Positions 11,690 through 27,503 of a DNA stretch of 62,000 nucleotides are shown piece after piece (the stretch's first letter is position 1; the number at the start of each line of letters is the position of its first letter). The position numbers and the translations under genes were made by a program. The stretch comes from Adiantum capillus-veneris (Eukaryota > Streptophyta > Polypodiopsida > Polypodiales > Pteridaceae). The DNA is taken from NCBI GenBank assembly GCA_014529385.2, contig CM043966.1:99648087-99710086 (forward strand). Direction: 5' to 3'. The notes beneath the pieces were generated by a model. It saw nothing but the letters and a program-made list of their open reading frames with translations. It searched no databases and was not told the origin of the DNA.

Positions 11690-13520
11690 AGAAAATGGAA
11701 TAACCAGATAAGCTTTCAAAAAGTTTTGAGAGCATCTTAAAGTCCTGATAGCTCAGATGGCAAACAAGGCTTTGTTAGAAGGACATATGGATGCTAGCAT
11801 GAAAAAAGGGCTGATAAAACCTATTCCCAAATTAATTTGGTTCTCTCTCTTAAAGCATTGGCGGCCTATCTCAATGATAACATTGGCCTACAAGATTATA
11901 GTCAAGGTTATCGCTCTAAGGGTTGCTCCTATTTTAGAAAAAGTGATTACATCCCTAAAGAAAGAATAATTTATAACAAGATTTTGGCAACAATGATTGG
12001 CATTGAGTATGCAAATTTCACCAAGCAAGAATGTATCCTTTTACAACTTGACCTAGACAAGGCATATGGAAGAATCTCTTGGTCATACATTGAAGTTGTC
12101 ATGAAGTCATTAGGCTATCAACCCAGAATGTGCACAATTATGCACACCCTAAAGAAGATCCTCCAAATTCCTCTTCAATTACACGATTGTAGGAAGTTTT
12201 GAAGTGAAGAGATTAATCAAGAAAGGCTACCCACTTTCCTTGCTTCTCTTGGTAGCTGGGTCACATCCACTAGGACATCACACAAGAACAATTCTACAAA
12301 AGGACATATTCAAGGTCTTTTAATTATCGGGGGCAAACAATTGCTAGCAAAATTGTTTGTAGAAGATTTTTTGTTCTTCATAAAATCCACCCCTAGATGC
12401 TTAAAAGAGCACTCGAGATTTTTCAAATGTTTGTAACAACATCAAGCTCTAAGTGCAGCATCAAAAAATTCGAGATCGATTTCACTCACCAAAAAATGAC
12501 TCATTTGACCCCATTAATGGTTAGGAGAGATTATCTCAAAAACAAAAGTGTTCAGACACCTCGATGCACCATTGGGAGTGGAAATCTTAGAAAAGCATAG
12601 ATTCATAGACAAAATTAAAAATAAAATGAGAAGGTGGGAATATACACCTCCCGTTTCACAGTAGAGTGATTGTGATTAACTCCTTTAGGATTCCCTACAT
12701 ATCCTTTATCTCACCAATTTTGTAAATGGCCAAGTGAAATTGGAAATAATTCCCAAACACTTCCTATGGAAAAATAGCACAAAATATATGACTCCATGGT
12801 AGTGTGGAAGTGGGAATGGGGGTAGAGACCCAAGGATCAAGGTGGCATTGAGATTTTGACCCCAGAGTGGCACATCAACTCCATGTGTGCAAAGCTAGTG
12901 GTTTCATTGACAAATCAAAAGCAGGATTGGATGGTCATGGCTTGGGATATGATTGACAAAGAAAACCTTTTCTCGTGATGAAGAGGCCCATGTAAGGAGG
13001 CAAAAGTGCATGAAAAAATCCTCGCTCCAAGCTAGAATTTCCTAAATCTTGGGGGTTGCACAAGGGAGGTACTAAGAAAATGCAACAAAGCAGCATTGTC
13101 ACTCTACTGGAGGGAGACCTTCAGATACTTCAAATGCTCCATCCTACACTAGTCCCCTTGGATCTCTAAGCTAGGTGGAGAATCCTTGAATACCTTTTGG
13201 AGGGAAGTTTCCACACATGTGAATAAGAAAGGGAAATCCAAGGTGGCACATTTCTAGGATGATGACAACTTCTACCAAAAGGTGGTTTACTAGTTAGTGG
13301 TACAACATAGTTTAAATATGAATAAAAGACTATTGATCAATAGAGTCTCTTCAATTATGTGCAATAGTCCAATACTTCCCTCTAGGTCAAAGCTCGATTG
13401 GAAATCTTGGTGAGAGCTAGGCATTGGCCCAATGGTAGAATCTTTTCACTTCCCAAATCACTGGGAAATATTGGGGTAAAGGCAGTGTGCCTCTTAGCCC
13501 GATGGGACACATCAGAGGTA
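11690..13520 (+). pseudogene. LINE (non-LTR retrotransposon) reverse transcriptase remnant
   Basis: The translation shows LINE RT blocks in order but in shifting frames. They are KKGLIKPIPK followed by LKHWRPISMITLAYKIIVK (11800-11910), then LLQLDLDKAYGRISWSYIE with the first catalytic Asp (12040-12100), and MKSLGYQPRMC. Next come a damaged FADD region near 12360 (reads VEDFLFF), KCSIKKFEIDF, and downstream a WHINSMCAKLVVSL block (12865-12905). Several frameshifts and stops interrupt it. No endonuclease domain is visible upstream and no poly(A) tail was found. It would copy RNA at a nicked target if intact; here it is dead. Confidence 0.85.
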
Positions 13521-13619
13521 TTTGACTGCCCATCACTTATACACCTTATTCTTTACTAGATATAAGAATAAGGGGCTCTCTCACACGCATTGTGTTGAGC
13601 TACTCCACCCACATCCTAT

Positions 13620-13737
<118 letters not shown>

Positions 13738-14269
13738 ACATTTGTGCATTATTCAATTTGTATCCGAGTGCATGGAAATTGTGAAGAGCACGGCAGTGTC
13801 AAGAGCTTCATGGAGATAGCTTGCTTGCTACTATTGGTGGTGGAGAGATCAAGAAATCTTGGAAGCTTTGTGAGAATGCAATGGGAGCTTGTGAGCTCAG
13901 TGAGAGTGATGTATGCTCTTGTGGAATCTTAAAAGAGAATGTGAAAGATAGTGTGTAGGTGAAGGTGCTCCCCTAAAAAATTGTGTGCAATAGTAGTACT
14001 ATTTTGCAAATCGTTTTTCTCCTTGTAGAAGGAAGATGTGAAAATTCTACCCGTAGTTTTCCTCCATTTCAATGTGGTCAACAGCTTTGTAAAAGAAACA
14101 TTTTTGCAAATTCCTCACCATTTTGTTGATACTCAGCCCAGAGTGACTACATACAAGAGTTTTTAGGTTTTTTGTTTTCACACGGTGTGAAAATTTGTGA
14201 GAGATACCCTGGGTCTATGCACAAAATATACAATTTACACCTTTATACAATTTTCAATATACATCAGAG

Positions 14270-15600
14270 TTGCGAAGGAAGAGGAAAGCGAGAATGATAT
14301 GCTCAAGATTGATACTGATTTTTTTGGGGTCATGGTGGAAGACTCTCATGCAAAAGATGAGGTGCAACTACAGGTGCACGATGTAGGTACGAAAGAAGCA
14401 GTCAATATGCTAAGTGGAGATTTGACCAAGCAAGAAAAGGAAAGCTACGTCCAATTATGTGCATCCTTTCCAAATTTGTTTGCAACAAAGTACAAAGATC
14501 TGCAAGGAAAAAGGGGTGTTGAGCATAAGATAATCCTCAAGGAAGGGTACAAGCCTAAGGCGCAAAAGTTAAGAAGGTTGTGTGAGATTCAAAAAAAAGC
14601 CCTTTGGCACGAGATCAATCAAATGTTGGATGCAGGTATTATATACCCAGTGAAGGAGTCTAAGTGAGTTTCCCCGATGGTTATCCCTCCTAAAAATAAT
14701 GGGAAGTGGTGAGTGTGTGTCGACTATAAACCCTTGAATACGGCAACCAAGAGAAATTACTGCATGTTTCTGTTTCAGGATGAGATCCTAAACCAGATAG
14801 TTAGACCTGAGAGGCACTCCATCATGGATGTGTTTTTAGGGTACTTTCAGATAGGGATTGCTTTTGAAGACCAGCTGAAGACAACATTTATCTCTCCATG
14901 GGGATGTTTTTCCTATCACAGGATTCCATTTGGGTTGGTGAATTCATATGCCACCTTTTAGGATTGGATGAACATGGTATTTTGTCCCTACTTGGGCAGG
15001 TTTATCATGCTTTTCATGGATGACATTGGGTGTTTTAGTTCAAGGGAAGATCATTTGTCAAAGTTGGGGATTTGTTTTCAAAGGCTTGATGAAGAAGGAG
15101 GCTAACTGAACCCTAAGAAGTGTAAGTTAGCACAGCCTTCAGCATCAACATTTTCCATGTGGTGTCGCAAAATGGAATTGAGGCGGATCCAAAAAAGGTC
15201 AAGGCTCTAGTCTTGATGGAGTCCTCTACCAGTTCTCAAGGTTTGGAATCATTTGTGCATAGGATGAAGTATCTATCGAGGTTTTTCTGGTGTCACAATA
15301 TGTATACCCCCTTCAAAAGAAGGCGTAGTAGGTGCATGGCTTTGAATGGGACAAGGAGGTTCAAGAAGCTTTTGATCCAGTGAAGGAAATCTTGTGCCAG
15401 CTGCCAACGGTATGCCTACTTAATCAAGAAGATGATTTTTATGTTGCCATGACGGTAGGCACGGTGGCTATTGGGGCAGTATTACTACAAAAGGTGGGAA
15501 GGATCTATAAGCCTATCTATTTTGAAAGTGCTGATTCTACCGCTCATTTTGATGCAGATGGTTTCACCAAGCCCCTGAAGAAAGATTGCCATCTGATTTA
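14270..15600 (+). pseudogene. Ty3/gypsy pol remnant (RT and start of RNase H), separate lineage
   Basis: Blocks appear in order: HKIILKEGYKPKAQKLRRL (about 14520), MLDAGIIYPVKES, MVIPPKNNGKW, VCVDYKPLNTATKRNY, FQDEILNQIV, then GYFQIGIAFEDQLKTTFISPWGC and IPFGLV. FMDDIG follows (about 15015, equivalent to YVDDI), with NPKKC and an RNase H start at 15330-15530 (DDFYVAMTVGTVAIGAVL). Stops at about 14665, 14712, 14959 and 15103 and several frameshifts kill it. This is the standard plant-type RT, unlike the FIDD type of family A. No LTRs belonging to it are seen nearby; flanks are unrelated. Confidence 0.87.
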
Positions 15601-16904
15601 GCAGAAAGACCCACATTGTCATAGATGTGTCCACACCATTGGTGTTGCATCGAGGTCCCATGTGTGCCTCGATTTCACCATTCAAAATAGCAATGTGCAT
15701 GTTGTAAAGGGTGGGGATGGATGGCTTACTACCACATGGGGAAACATGGCATGTGCCAGGTGTGCACCCTATGTAAGCATTGTCTCTTTTTCCATCACTT
15801 GTTGCCAGTTTAAGGTTTTCTTTGTGTTGAGACCTCATTGTGTGTTTACAAGAGGCTAGCATCAACAACATCTATTGTTTTTAGATCGATGAAATTTACG
15901 ATGGTGGTTGATGTGGACAAGGCATTGCTGTTGAGTATACTACATGGAGAAGCATCATCCTAGGCGTTGAATCTATTTGCATAGTATGGATAATATCTTG
16001 CTTTGACATTTTCTCACTCTGTGATATGTCTAGTTTCAAATATTGTGATGCTAACTTAATGTGTGTTCTAGGCTTGCTTGCAGGTAGGTTGAGCACAAAT
16101 ATGTCAAGGAAAGCACCCTAGCCCTTTCTACAAATGAGAGTAGACTATAGCTACTTTAGAGCTGTGGCAATGAATCCCTCCTCCTCCCTCGCCATAGCAG
16201 GCATGAAGTATTCCATGGGAGCTCTGGAATGTGTTGTTGTTGGCTTTGATGTTGGTGGTGAAGAAAACAAATTCAAGCATCACGTCAATTGTGAGAGCCC
16301 TAGGTCTTTGTTAGTATTGGATGCATTGAGCAATGATCATCATCATCTTCGTAGTCCTTATTCAGCCCCAACTCCATTTCTACACTCTATTCTTGATAGG
16401 CTTTTATCAAGACCGGATTCTTGACCTCCTTATAGAGAGGGGGGTTGGTATAGGGATTAATGTTTTTACCATCAGATGAGAGGAGCCAGCTATGGTGAGT
16501 AAGGTTGTATAGTAGTGGGCAAAAGGAGAAGCTAGACAAAAAATTGATTCCTTATGATTGTCGTGATGGTCATCTTCATGGATTTTTGTCATAGTCGTCT
16601 TCACGGGCCGACATCTCTTGAGAAAGTAGGAGACCTTTTGAAAAATCATTTTTGAGGGTAGCCTCCACTAGTCACCTCTGAGATTAGGGTTGCCCCCCAT
16701 AGAATTGTCAAGTGCGTGTACCCTTGGATCATGGGTGGGACACTTCTTAAGTGCTTGCTTCTTTGCAAGTGTTGTCTAATCCCTCGGAAGGATATCTACA
16801 TGTACGAGGGTGATAGAGCTTTTTGGTCCACAAAATGCTATTACTAATAGATTTTTATGAATGAAATTAAAGAAAGACACTCGGCAATACTTTGAGCTCA
16901 CAAG
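15601..16904. other. No recognised gene
   Basis: A plus-strand frame of 96 codons (16134-16424) and a few shorter ones match nothing I know and lack supporting signals. The stretch shows no repeat structure beyond the approach to the 171-bp array. Confidence 0.3.
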
Positions 16905-20230
<3,326 letters not shown>

Positions 20231-20633
20231 TCACAAACCTATGGCAGGAGGTTCTCTACCCATGCCTTCTTTGCATGGAACTAGTAAGGCAACACATGGC
20301 ATGCTACTTGTTTTTGCCCCCTTCTTCGTCTTGATTCCAACAATGAGGGTGTTCATGGACCACCTTGAGAATTGCCTCCAACTCTTGTTGATTCTTGTCA
20401 ATGACAATGGCAGTAGGTCAAATTGCACCTACCCTCACAAACACCATCTTGAAGGTCAACTTCAAGGCCCATTTTTCTTGGTTGCTATCCACATCACTTG
20501 TACACAGCATTAGCCATATTGGAATACCCACATCATTGGGCAAGATAGTAGCATAGACACACAAACCAAAGGTGTTTTCCTTGAATGTACTTTCTATATC
20601 CCATGCATTATGGCATTGTAAAGAAGTGTGCAA
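20231..20633 (-). pseudogene. Possible transposase remnant (MULE/FAR1-like), unsure
   Basis: Minus-strand frames join as CHNAWDIESTF, FGLCVYATILPNDVGIPIW, LMLCTSD and ALKLTFKMVF. The order D-x-T-F, then a hydrophobic strand with G-I-P-I, then C-T-S-D and a helix resembles the RNase H-like core of Mutator/FAR1-type transposases around the first catalytic Asp. The second and third acidic residues cannot be placed and there is a frameshift near 20425. No terminal inverted repeats were found. This could also be chance. Confidence 0.3.
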
Positions 20634-20958
20634 TGTGGTTAGTGAAGCATCCGGCCTTTGACTATGAGGGTTTAGAGCAAAATTAACAAAGCGAATAGCA
20701 AATTATTTGAAGAAAAAGACACACTTAAAATGAACAAAACTCTAGCCCTGAAAGCTTCACTCTAAAACATAACCAAGATCAACTCAAAACTCTTGTGTAT
20801 GTGATGATCTGGTGTAGCTCACTCCCAATTGCATAGATACAGTGCATGTTCACCCTATCTAAAATCCTTTCTTCCTCCTTCAGTTCTTCATCTAGGCCAT
20901 TTCATGGAAGCTTCAACACCTCCATAAACAAGCCAACACACCTTTTTGAGGAGAGAAA

Positions 20959-21089
20959 ACCCTGATTGGATCACCCACATGCACAAATACAAGGTAGAAA
21001 ACCCTAATTAGGTCATCCACATGCACAACTACAAGGTAGAAAAACCTAACTGGATCACTTACATGCACAGATACAAGGTAGAAATAATG
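20959..21089. repeat. 42-bp tandem repeat, three units
   Basis: Units with the core CACATGCACAAATACAAGGTAGAAAA start near 20968, 21010 and 21052. On the minus strand they translate as three FYLVxVHVxD repeats inside a 102-codon frame (20913-21221). The frame has no other support. Confidence 0.85.
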
Positions 21090-21460
21090 TGGGGACGACA
21101 CTAACACACCATAGAAGCATCCTATGTATTCCTTCTTAGAGAGGCCTAAAAATCTCTCCAAAAAATCTCTTTTGATACTAGTAGTCATGGACACTGTTGT
21201 TGATGTGGCAATTTGACCCATCTTTTCCCAATTTTGGGTTATGTTTTATCATTTTATGGGCTTTTTTGAACAATTTCAGCCAAAAATGCCCTCCTTTGCA
21301 TGTAAAAAACCCAAGAGAGCTGGAAAAAGTCCCTAGGTTTGTGGAAAATTTCCCTTGGACTCAAAATACATGTTGAACCTCATTTTTTCACTTATCAAGG
21401 ACTTTAGATACATTGTTTATGATTGCATATGAAACTTGCTATAAAAATGCTCAAAAATGG

Positions 21461-21903
21461 TCATGAGACTAGAAGTGGAACCCCATTTGATGGCTGAAGC
21501 TGGGCATAAACAACACTCCATTAACACCCATACCAAAGATGTGCAGGTACTCCATCAACGGATAACACATTCTTTGACTCAAGATCCGCATCTAGTCTGA
21601 GCATGTATGCACAAGCCGGACATGTGCAAGCATGGATTCTACATCAATCCTTGAATAAGCCCTTTCTTCCAAAAGGTATAAACTATAGAATTGCCGCTCC
21701 TAAAAGATACTCTCAATTAGGATTTGGGGCGTCAACTTCAAGTATAGCCCCTTGACTCCTCACTTGCCCCTTCACGTTGTGTGCTACCATGTCTTCTCAG
21801 CATAATGCCATATTGGCCCTCATACCTCCACCTTGTGCAAGCTCTCTCCCCTCTCTTGGTTCTCCCAATCTCCCTTTCCCATGCTTCCTCATGAGTCTCA
21901 AGT
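21461..21903 (+). repeat. Direct repeat copy 1 (443 bp)
   Basis: It matches 26651-27095 in the same orientation at roughly 85-90 percent by eye, from TCATGAGA to CATGAGTC(T/C)(C)CAAGT. It does not begin TG or end CA, so the pair does not look like LTRs. The pair brackets the PPR pseudogene and the acidic frame. Confidence 0.9.
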
Positions 21904-22439
21904 CATCCTCACATGGCATCTAGCTCCATGCTATATTCGGCCCCTTCCCCTGCAACTTCAAACTCTTGGTTGACTGGCATCCCCTCTTTTTTAAAAAAAT
22001 GATAAGGATGATATTCACTTGAAATTCTTGCAAGGACTAGTTCCCATCAATCTCCATTTGCTTGTATTCCTTCTTCTCTTCATAAAATCATCATCCTCTC
22101 TATCATGGGCATGAGTTGTGGATTCAATCACCAAAGGCTAGCCAAAGCAAATACTATAATAGCCTCCATGCAAGACGATCAAGTTTGGAATGCCACACTT
22201 ACACCATGTATGATGTTCACAAGCTTCATGTAGAAACTTTATTAGAGGGTATAGTGCTTTTGAATAGCATGCAAAATGGAATCCAGCATCATTGCTTGCT
22301 CGACCCCTTGTTGAGCATTTATATTCAACAAAACATCACCTATAAGTCAAAAATAATAATAAGAACTCATGGTGTAAACTGACTTTTCTTGAAGACAAAC
22401 AGTTTTACAAGGTTTTGTACAAACCACCCCAACTCATTC
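21904..22439. other. No recognised gene
   Basis: CT-rich and AT-rich sequence between the direct repeat and the PPR pseudogene. An 88-codon plus-strand frame at 22116-22382 is antisense to the likely PPR 3' region and is not supported. Confidence 0.3.
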
Positions 22440-24560
22440 CATCACGGAGACCCTCTTGGACCACTATGTAACAACTTCATGCCATATGAACCTCTTGGTG
22501 CACTGCAAGCACAATATATTAAGATGATTTTAGACTTGTCTCTGTATGCTTCCATCAAGGGTAACATATAAGCAAGAAGATCATGATAAGGTATATCAGC
22601 GACCCCATAATGCTCAAAGAAATTTGTGAAGAGAGTTTCATACTTCATACCTATCTCCATACCACCATACACAAATGTAGGGTTCTTGCCATGAAATATA
22701 CTAAAAACATGCACAGACTAGAGAGAAAAATACAGCCACAAGGTCCATCATCTATAAACCTGCATTGAGACTTGCAATCTATCACCTGTCCCCTAATAAA
22801 GGGGATTCTTAGGCTCATAAAACCACCCAAACAAGAAGAACATATTCATCAGATCCTTGTGCAAAGAGAAACCCACATGTATCTTCTGTCAATTGTTGAA
22901 AACTCACATGAGGCACTGCCAGATGGAAAACATGACTTCCAGATCTAGGAATTGGCACCACCATCAGATCCCTACAAACACTCACTTTATCTATCACCTT
23001 CTCCTCTTCCATCGGCTCTTCAAAACTAGGCTCTTCTTGCCCAACTCCCTATTTCGGCCCCACATCTTTGCAAACAACCTCTCACACTTTTGACAAGAGC
23101 CTACAACTTGGTATACATGCCAAACAACACAGTACAAAGCACAATGTTATTACGCAGCAAGCCTTACTCAGCAATCTCATCACAAATTCTTTCTCCCTTA
23201 TTGGCTGCATCTAGGCTGCCACAGGCTTTCAAAATACAAGAAAACATTGTTGCATTAGGGAAGAAGCCCTCACTTTCCATTTGTTTGAAGAAACCTGGGT
23301 GCTCCTTCACCGTGATGAAGCTGAGCATATCCTGCACCTAAAGTAGTCGAAAAGACAATAGGTGAAGTAGAAATCTTGAAAGACTTCTCGTGGATTTTTA
23401 AGTGATGTCAATCAACACACTTCTAAGAACATCATTTCCCTTTGAGTTCCATAGTCGAACAATCTCAACAGGTATCTTACTACCCATCCTAGCATTGCCG
23501 CAAGCTTTCAAGACACCAAAAGGTACTTTATTTGGAGTGAGGCCATGGAGCAGCAATCCTTTAAAGTAGATTAATGCCTCCTCCACAAGATTATGCTACA
23601 ATAATTTGCAAGCAAGGTATTTTGAGGAAACCACTCAAAATTTGAATCTCCCCATGCATTTGCTACCCTTTTGCTAGCACTCTACATTTGACATAGATAT
23701 CGACCAAAGTAGCTCCAAATGAACAAACAACCCCTCCTGTTGCAATGTCCCAAAATAATTTGGAGCATCTGGAATCTACTCATGTTCCATATAACCAGCT
23801 ATAACTCAAGACCAGGAAATGATACTCCGAGCAAGCAACTCAACTTTTTAGCGCGCGGGGGGGGGGTCACTATATGTAAATCTTGAATATCACGTGCATT
23901 CAAGACTATTTATAAAACCCCTTAGCTGTGATTTTTTCACCAATAAAAGGGGCCCTTTTTTATTCAATCTGTAATTTTTTCTCCAAGATCATTTTTTTTG
24001 TACCCTTCTGTATGTGAAAATGTAAGAAAATATACAATAAAATAAACCCTACTATTAAACCCATGTGATAGACATTTTTTTAGTGCCCCCTCCCCCCCCC
24101 CCCCCCCCCCACCCACCCCCGTGCCCCCCGAGTTCATTGAGAGCTTGTGCTGCCTTCACTAGAACACCGCATTTTTCATACATATCCATAAAAGCATTGT
24201 CAATGTGGTTCTCTTCCCCAATAGATCTTGCTTCAAAATCTCATCATGAATTTTCTCCATTCCCCCTTTTCAAGTTTTTGAATGCTACTGGAAGATTTTA
24301 AAGGTGACACAAAGGTGCTACATTAGGGGAGACCCATTCGAATGCATCCACTCTTAGCAATTTAAATCATCTTGACCGTGGATGCATCTTGACCATGGCC
24401 ATGTTGGGCATATCCTGCTATGATCGCATTCCAAAAGATTACATTTTGAATGGGAAGGTCACCAAAATCTTTATAGGCTTTGCAAAGGGCATGATACTTG
24501 GTGCACATGTCAACTAACAAAATCCCAACACTACATCACTTCCAAGCAGCCCTTGTGTAG
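22440..24560 (-). pseudogene. PPR protein pseudogene
   Basis: Read on the minus strand, typical plant PPR blocks appear in the right order but in several frames. Around 24560-24360 there is NVIFWNAIIAGYAQHGHGQ. Around 23850-23590 there is GATLVDIYVKC, and around 23590-23400 GLTPNKVPFGVLKACG. Around 23345-23090 are FFPNATMFSCILKACGS and GLLRNNIVL. At 22714-22440 a frame with FFEHYGV may be the start of the E region. PPR proteins bind organellar RNA for editing or processing; this one is destroyed by stops, frameshifts and an AT-rich stretch with poly(G) and poly(C) tracts at 23857-24115. The LKACGS style is common in ferns and lycophytes (inference). Confidence 0.82.
23857..24115. repeat. Homopolymer tracts inside the PPR pseudogene
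   Basis: G10 sits at 23857-23866 after GCGCGC, and a C-rich tract covers about 24086-24120 (C5TC18, then ACCCACCCCC). Such tracts are prone to length error in sequencing. Confidence 0.85.
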
Positions 24561-25212
24561 AGTTGCTACCTATGCCTCTAAGGCACCTCAGCTTGATTGG
24601 TGTTAAAAAAAATTATTGCAGACACCATATAAGAACAAAAACGCAAAACCTTACATCACACACCCTCCTCCCTAATTTGTACACGAGCAGTGGACATGTT
24701 GCTTCTAGAGAGCTAAATATTGTTCTTGCTTTTGCTCTCTATTGACTGTTGGGTCATATAAGCTTAGCAGCCTCTGTAGGAAATATATTCACCTACCCCT
24801 TTTCCCTCCATCTATAACCATTTTGATGATAAACACAAGCCGCAATGACTACTTTCCATATAGTGTAGCCATCTCCAAAACATGTTGCTCATGACATTCA
24901 TATTTCAACAAGCCATAACCAAAGAAATGTTTCATGTCAAACTCCCAAATGTCATAGCTAATAGCTTCTACTTTAATATTCCCATTCATTCATATTGCCC
25001 CTTTGGAACATATGATGTGCATTTTACACCTTGTAGTTCATAAAAACATTTAGTATTGATCTTTGAGCATGCACACATGAACAAGGTTGATCTGAGAACA
25101 TAAGAAATCAGAAATAAGGTGCAATTTTCTAGCATCTCATACTATTGTCAATCATGTTGTCATTGAAGCTTCAAGAGCTTTATCCTTGCTTCATCCCTTT
25201 GAACCTTGAGGG
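24561..25212. other. No recognised gene
   Basis: AT-rich sequence upstream (minus sense) of the PPR blocks. I could not extend the PPR pattern into it, and no other frame stands out. Confidence 0.3.
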
Positions 25213-25975
25213 TCATACATTCATCCGTTCAATAGTGGGATTGTGAAAGCCCCATTTGGCTTCAAGGCTAGAGTCATCATCATCAACATCAAAACAAAAC
25301 TTCCTACATACATCTGAATAATCCACTTTTGGCTCAGCATGGACCGCAACAACACTTGCATTTGGTACTTGTAAATCCTCACTTTGGATATATGTACCTT
25401 TCAACCAGTCATCCTGACCCCCCAAACCAGCCAAAAACTCTTCTATTGTTGTCTCCTCATCAACAAAAGTAGCAAGGCATGCAAAACTATTAGCATTAGT
25501 GTATATCAGAGGACCCAGATGCATGGATACTCCTTCAAAGTGATCATCATCTGAAGGTAACCCATTATGACCATCGGTCTTTTTATCACAAAATGATGAA
25601 TTACCATAAGATCAGGTGCTTGCATTGATGGCCACCTTGCATGTTTCATCCATGACTACATCCTCATATGTCCCCAGCACATTGTCAACATACATAAGAC
25701 CTTCATCGCCTTAATTAATCTCACAAGCCAAGGAGCATGCTCACTTCCAAAATTTAGCTTGCTGCACATAAAATTCCAACATCTAATCTACTATAGGATC
25801 CATCCACCTGATAGGATCCACACGCCTGCAAGAAATTGACTTCAAGTTTCCCTTTGTGGAGAGTTCTCATGTTTCGTCCTCAGACCCATCTACATCACAT
25901 CTAGCCTCATGTTCCCCTACATAATCTTCTTCAGCTAATTCCACCTTGTCATTAACCATTTCAGGAACACATTTT
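25213..25975 (-). pseudogene. Acidic broken reading frame, unknown
   Basis: The minus strand carries an open stretch of 103 codons (25213-25524). Upstream in the same frame are pieces with a few stops, rich in Asp and Glu (for example EEDYVGEH, DVDGSEDET, FDVDDDDSS). No domain is recognisable. Composition recalls the acidic frame at 53643-55620, but I could not align them. It lies upstream of the PPR pseudogene on the same strand; no functional link is evident. Confidence 0.35.
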
Positions 25976-26650
25976 GTCTCCTGACTTGTATTCTACTCCT
26001 CCAAGTGACATGCCTTCGCTACTTGTGGGGTGCAAAAAATCCTCATCAATGCAAGTTCACAAAGACTCTAGCTATATTGTATCTCTTCTAGCCAATTGCA
26101 ATAGAGCTCCCATGCCCTACATGTCAAACCCTACCATGCATAATTTGCACGATCTTAGTCATTGTAGATTTGCAATCACGCAATTTTCTCTACACAAGGC
26201 AAAACCATGCTTGGACGTCCTCTCAAGAGTGCCTGTAAAAAACCTGTTGGTTTCCATACCCAAATCAAACATCAAACACCATGAAAACTTTTGTGAAGGT
26301 TCCCTTGAGTGCAATTTGAGGCCTATGTCAATCCTCAATGGAGGGCACCAAAACCTGATGAAAGGCATTGGACAACACAGAGAACTCCCCACAAACTTGA
26401 CTTTGTGTAGTGTGGAGCACCCTTTTATGCTTAATGACCTCTCATATAGCTACACTACCTCACCCTTTATCTCCCTCTCTCACATACTTTGATCTAGAAA
26501 CAACAAAAAAATGTTTTCTACTTTTTGTACATGGGTTGACTACGCCTCTGCCCCTTTTAACTTCCCTTGCTAACTTTTTGTCAAAATCAAGAGTGAACTT
26601 GCAACAAGAGATTGTTGTTTTTCCAATTATGTCAGAACCTATAAAAACCA
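25976..26650. other. No recognised gene
   Basis: A 172-codon plus-strand frame (25974-26492) overlaps equally long minus-strand frames and has no recognisable features. I do not support either. Confidence 0.3.
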
Positions 26651-27095
26651 TCATGAGACCACAAGTGGAACCCCGTCTGATGGTTGAAGTTGGGCATAAA
26701 CAAGACTCCATTAACACCCATACCAAAGATGTGCAGGTTCTCCATCAGCAGCAGATAACGCATTCTTTGACCCAACATCCGCTTCTAGTCTAAGCATGTA
26801 TGCACAAGCCGGACATGTGCAAGCATAAATTCTACATTAATCAATGAGTAAGCTATTTCTTCCAAAGGGTATAACTCCAAGGCTGCCCGCTCCTTAAAGA
26901 TACTCTCAATTATGACTTGGGGTGCCAGCTTCAAGTGTAGCCCCTTCAACTCCTCACTTGCCCCTTCACATTATGTGATGTCAGGGCTTCTTATAACAAT
27001 ACCATCTTGGCCCTCATACCTCCACTTTGTGTGAGCTCTCTCCCCTCTCTTTGTTCCCGACTTCCCTTTCCCATGCTTCCTCATGAGTCCCAAGT
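26651..27095 (+). repeat. Direct repeat copy 2 (445 bp)
   Basis: Partner of 21461-21903. It stops at CAAGT (27095), exactly where an LTR-like TGTAGAATG sequence begins. Confidence 0.9.
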
Positions 27096-27503
27096 TGTAG
27101 AATGTGGGTATAGGATCAATTGTAGCTGTTGAAAGGCACATGTTAGAAACTGACTCTGAATAGCTAAGTCGGATTTTGACTTATCGGATATTTACTGAGC
27201 TGTATTTTGCTAAGTCGAATGTAACTGTCTTTCAGTTGCAGTCTGCTGAATGTCTTGTGACTGGGTAGTTAAGTCGGATTTATCTAAAAAAGTGGGGAAT
27301 GTATCTGCGCACGAGGTATCTGTTCTCTGATATGAATGTGATGATGATGGTGCAGTGCAGCAACTATTCAGTGTATTTTCTGCTTACTCTGATATTTAGA
27401 GTAGTCATTTTTACTGTGTTTGAATTGTTGTTAATGAAGTATGGTGGAGTAGATGGTTATTATTGCTGTGTATGATGTTCATGTGTTGACCTAACCCACA
27501 ACA
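27096..27503. mobile_element. Possible solo LTR (408 bp), weak
   Basis: It begins TGTAGAATGTGGGT and ends ACCCACAACA, giving imperfect terminal inverted repeats of the TG..CA kind. Homology to known neighbours breaks exactly at both ends: the direct repeat stops at 27095 and the family A RT starts at 27504. However, the two flanks are unrelated to each other and there is no target duplication, so a simple solo LTR does not explain it. Confidence 0.35.

Noticed and set aside
25974-26492. 172-codon plus-strand frame
   Set aside because: It overlaps comparable minus-strand frames and has no motif, compositional signal or repeat support.
21461-27095. The 443-bp direct repeats as LTRs of one element
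   Set aside because: They do not start TG or end CA, no primer site or polypurine tract is adjacent, and no pol lies between them.
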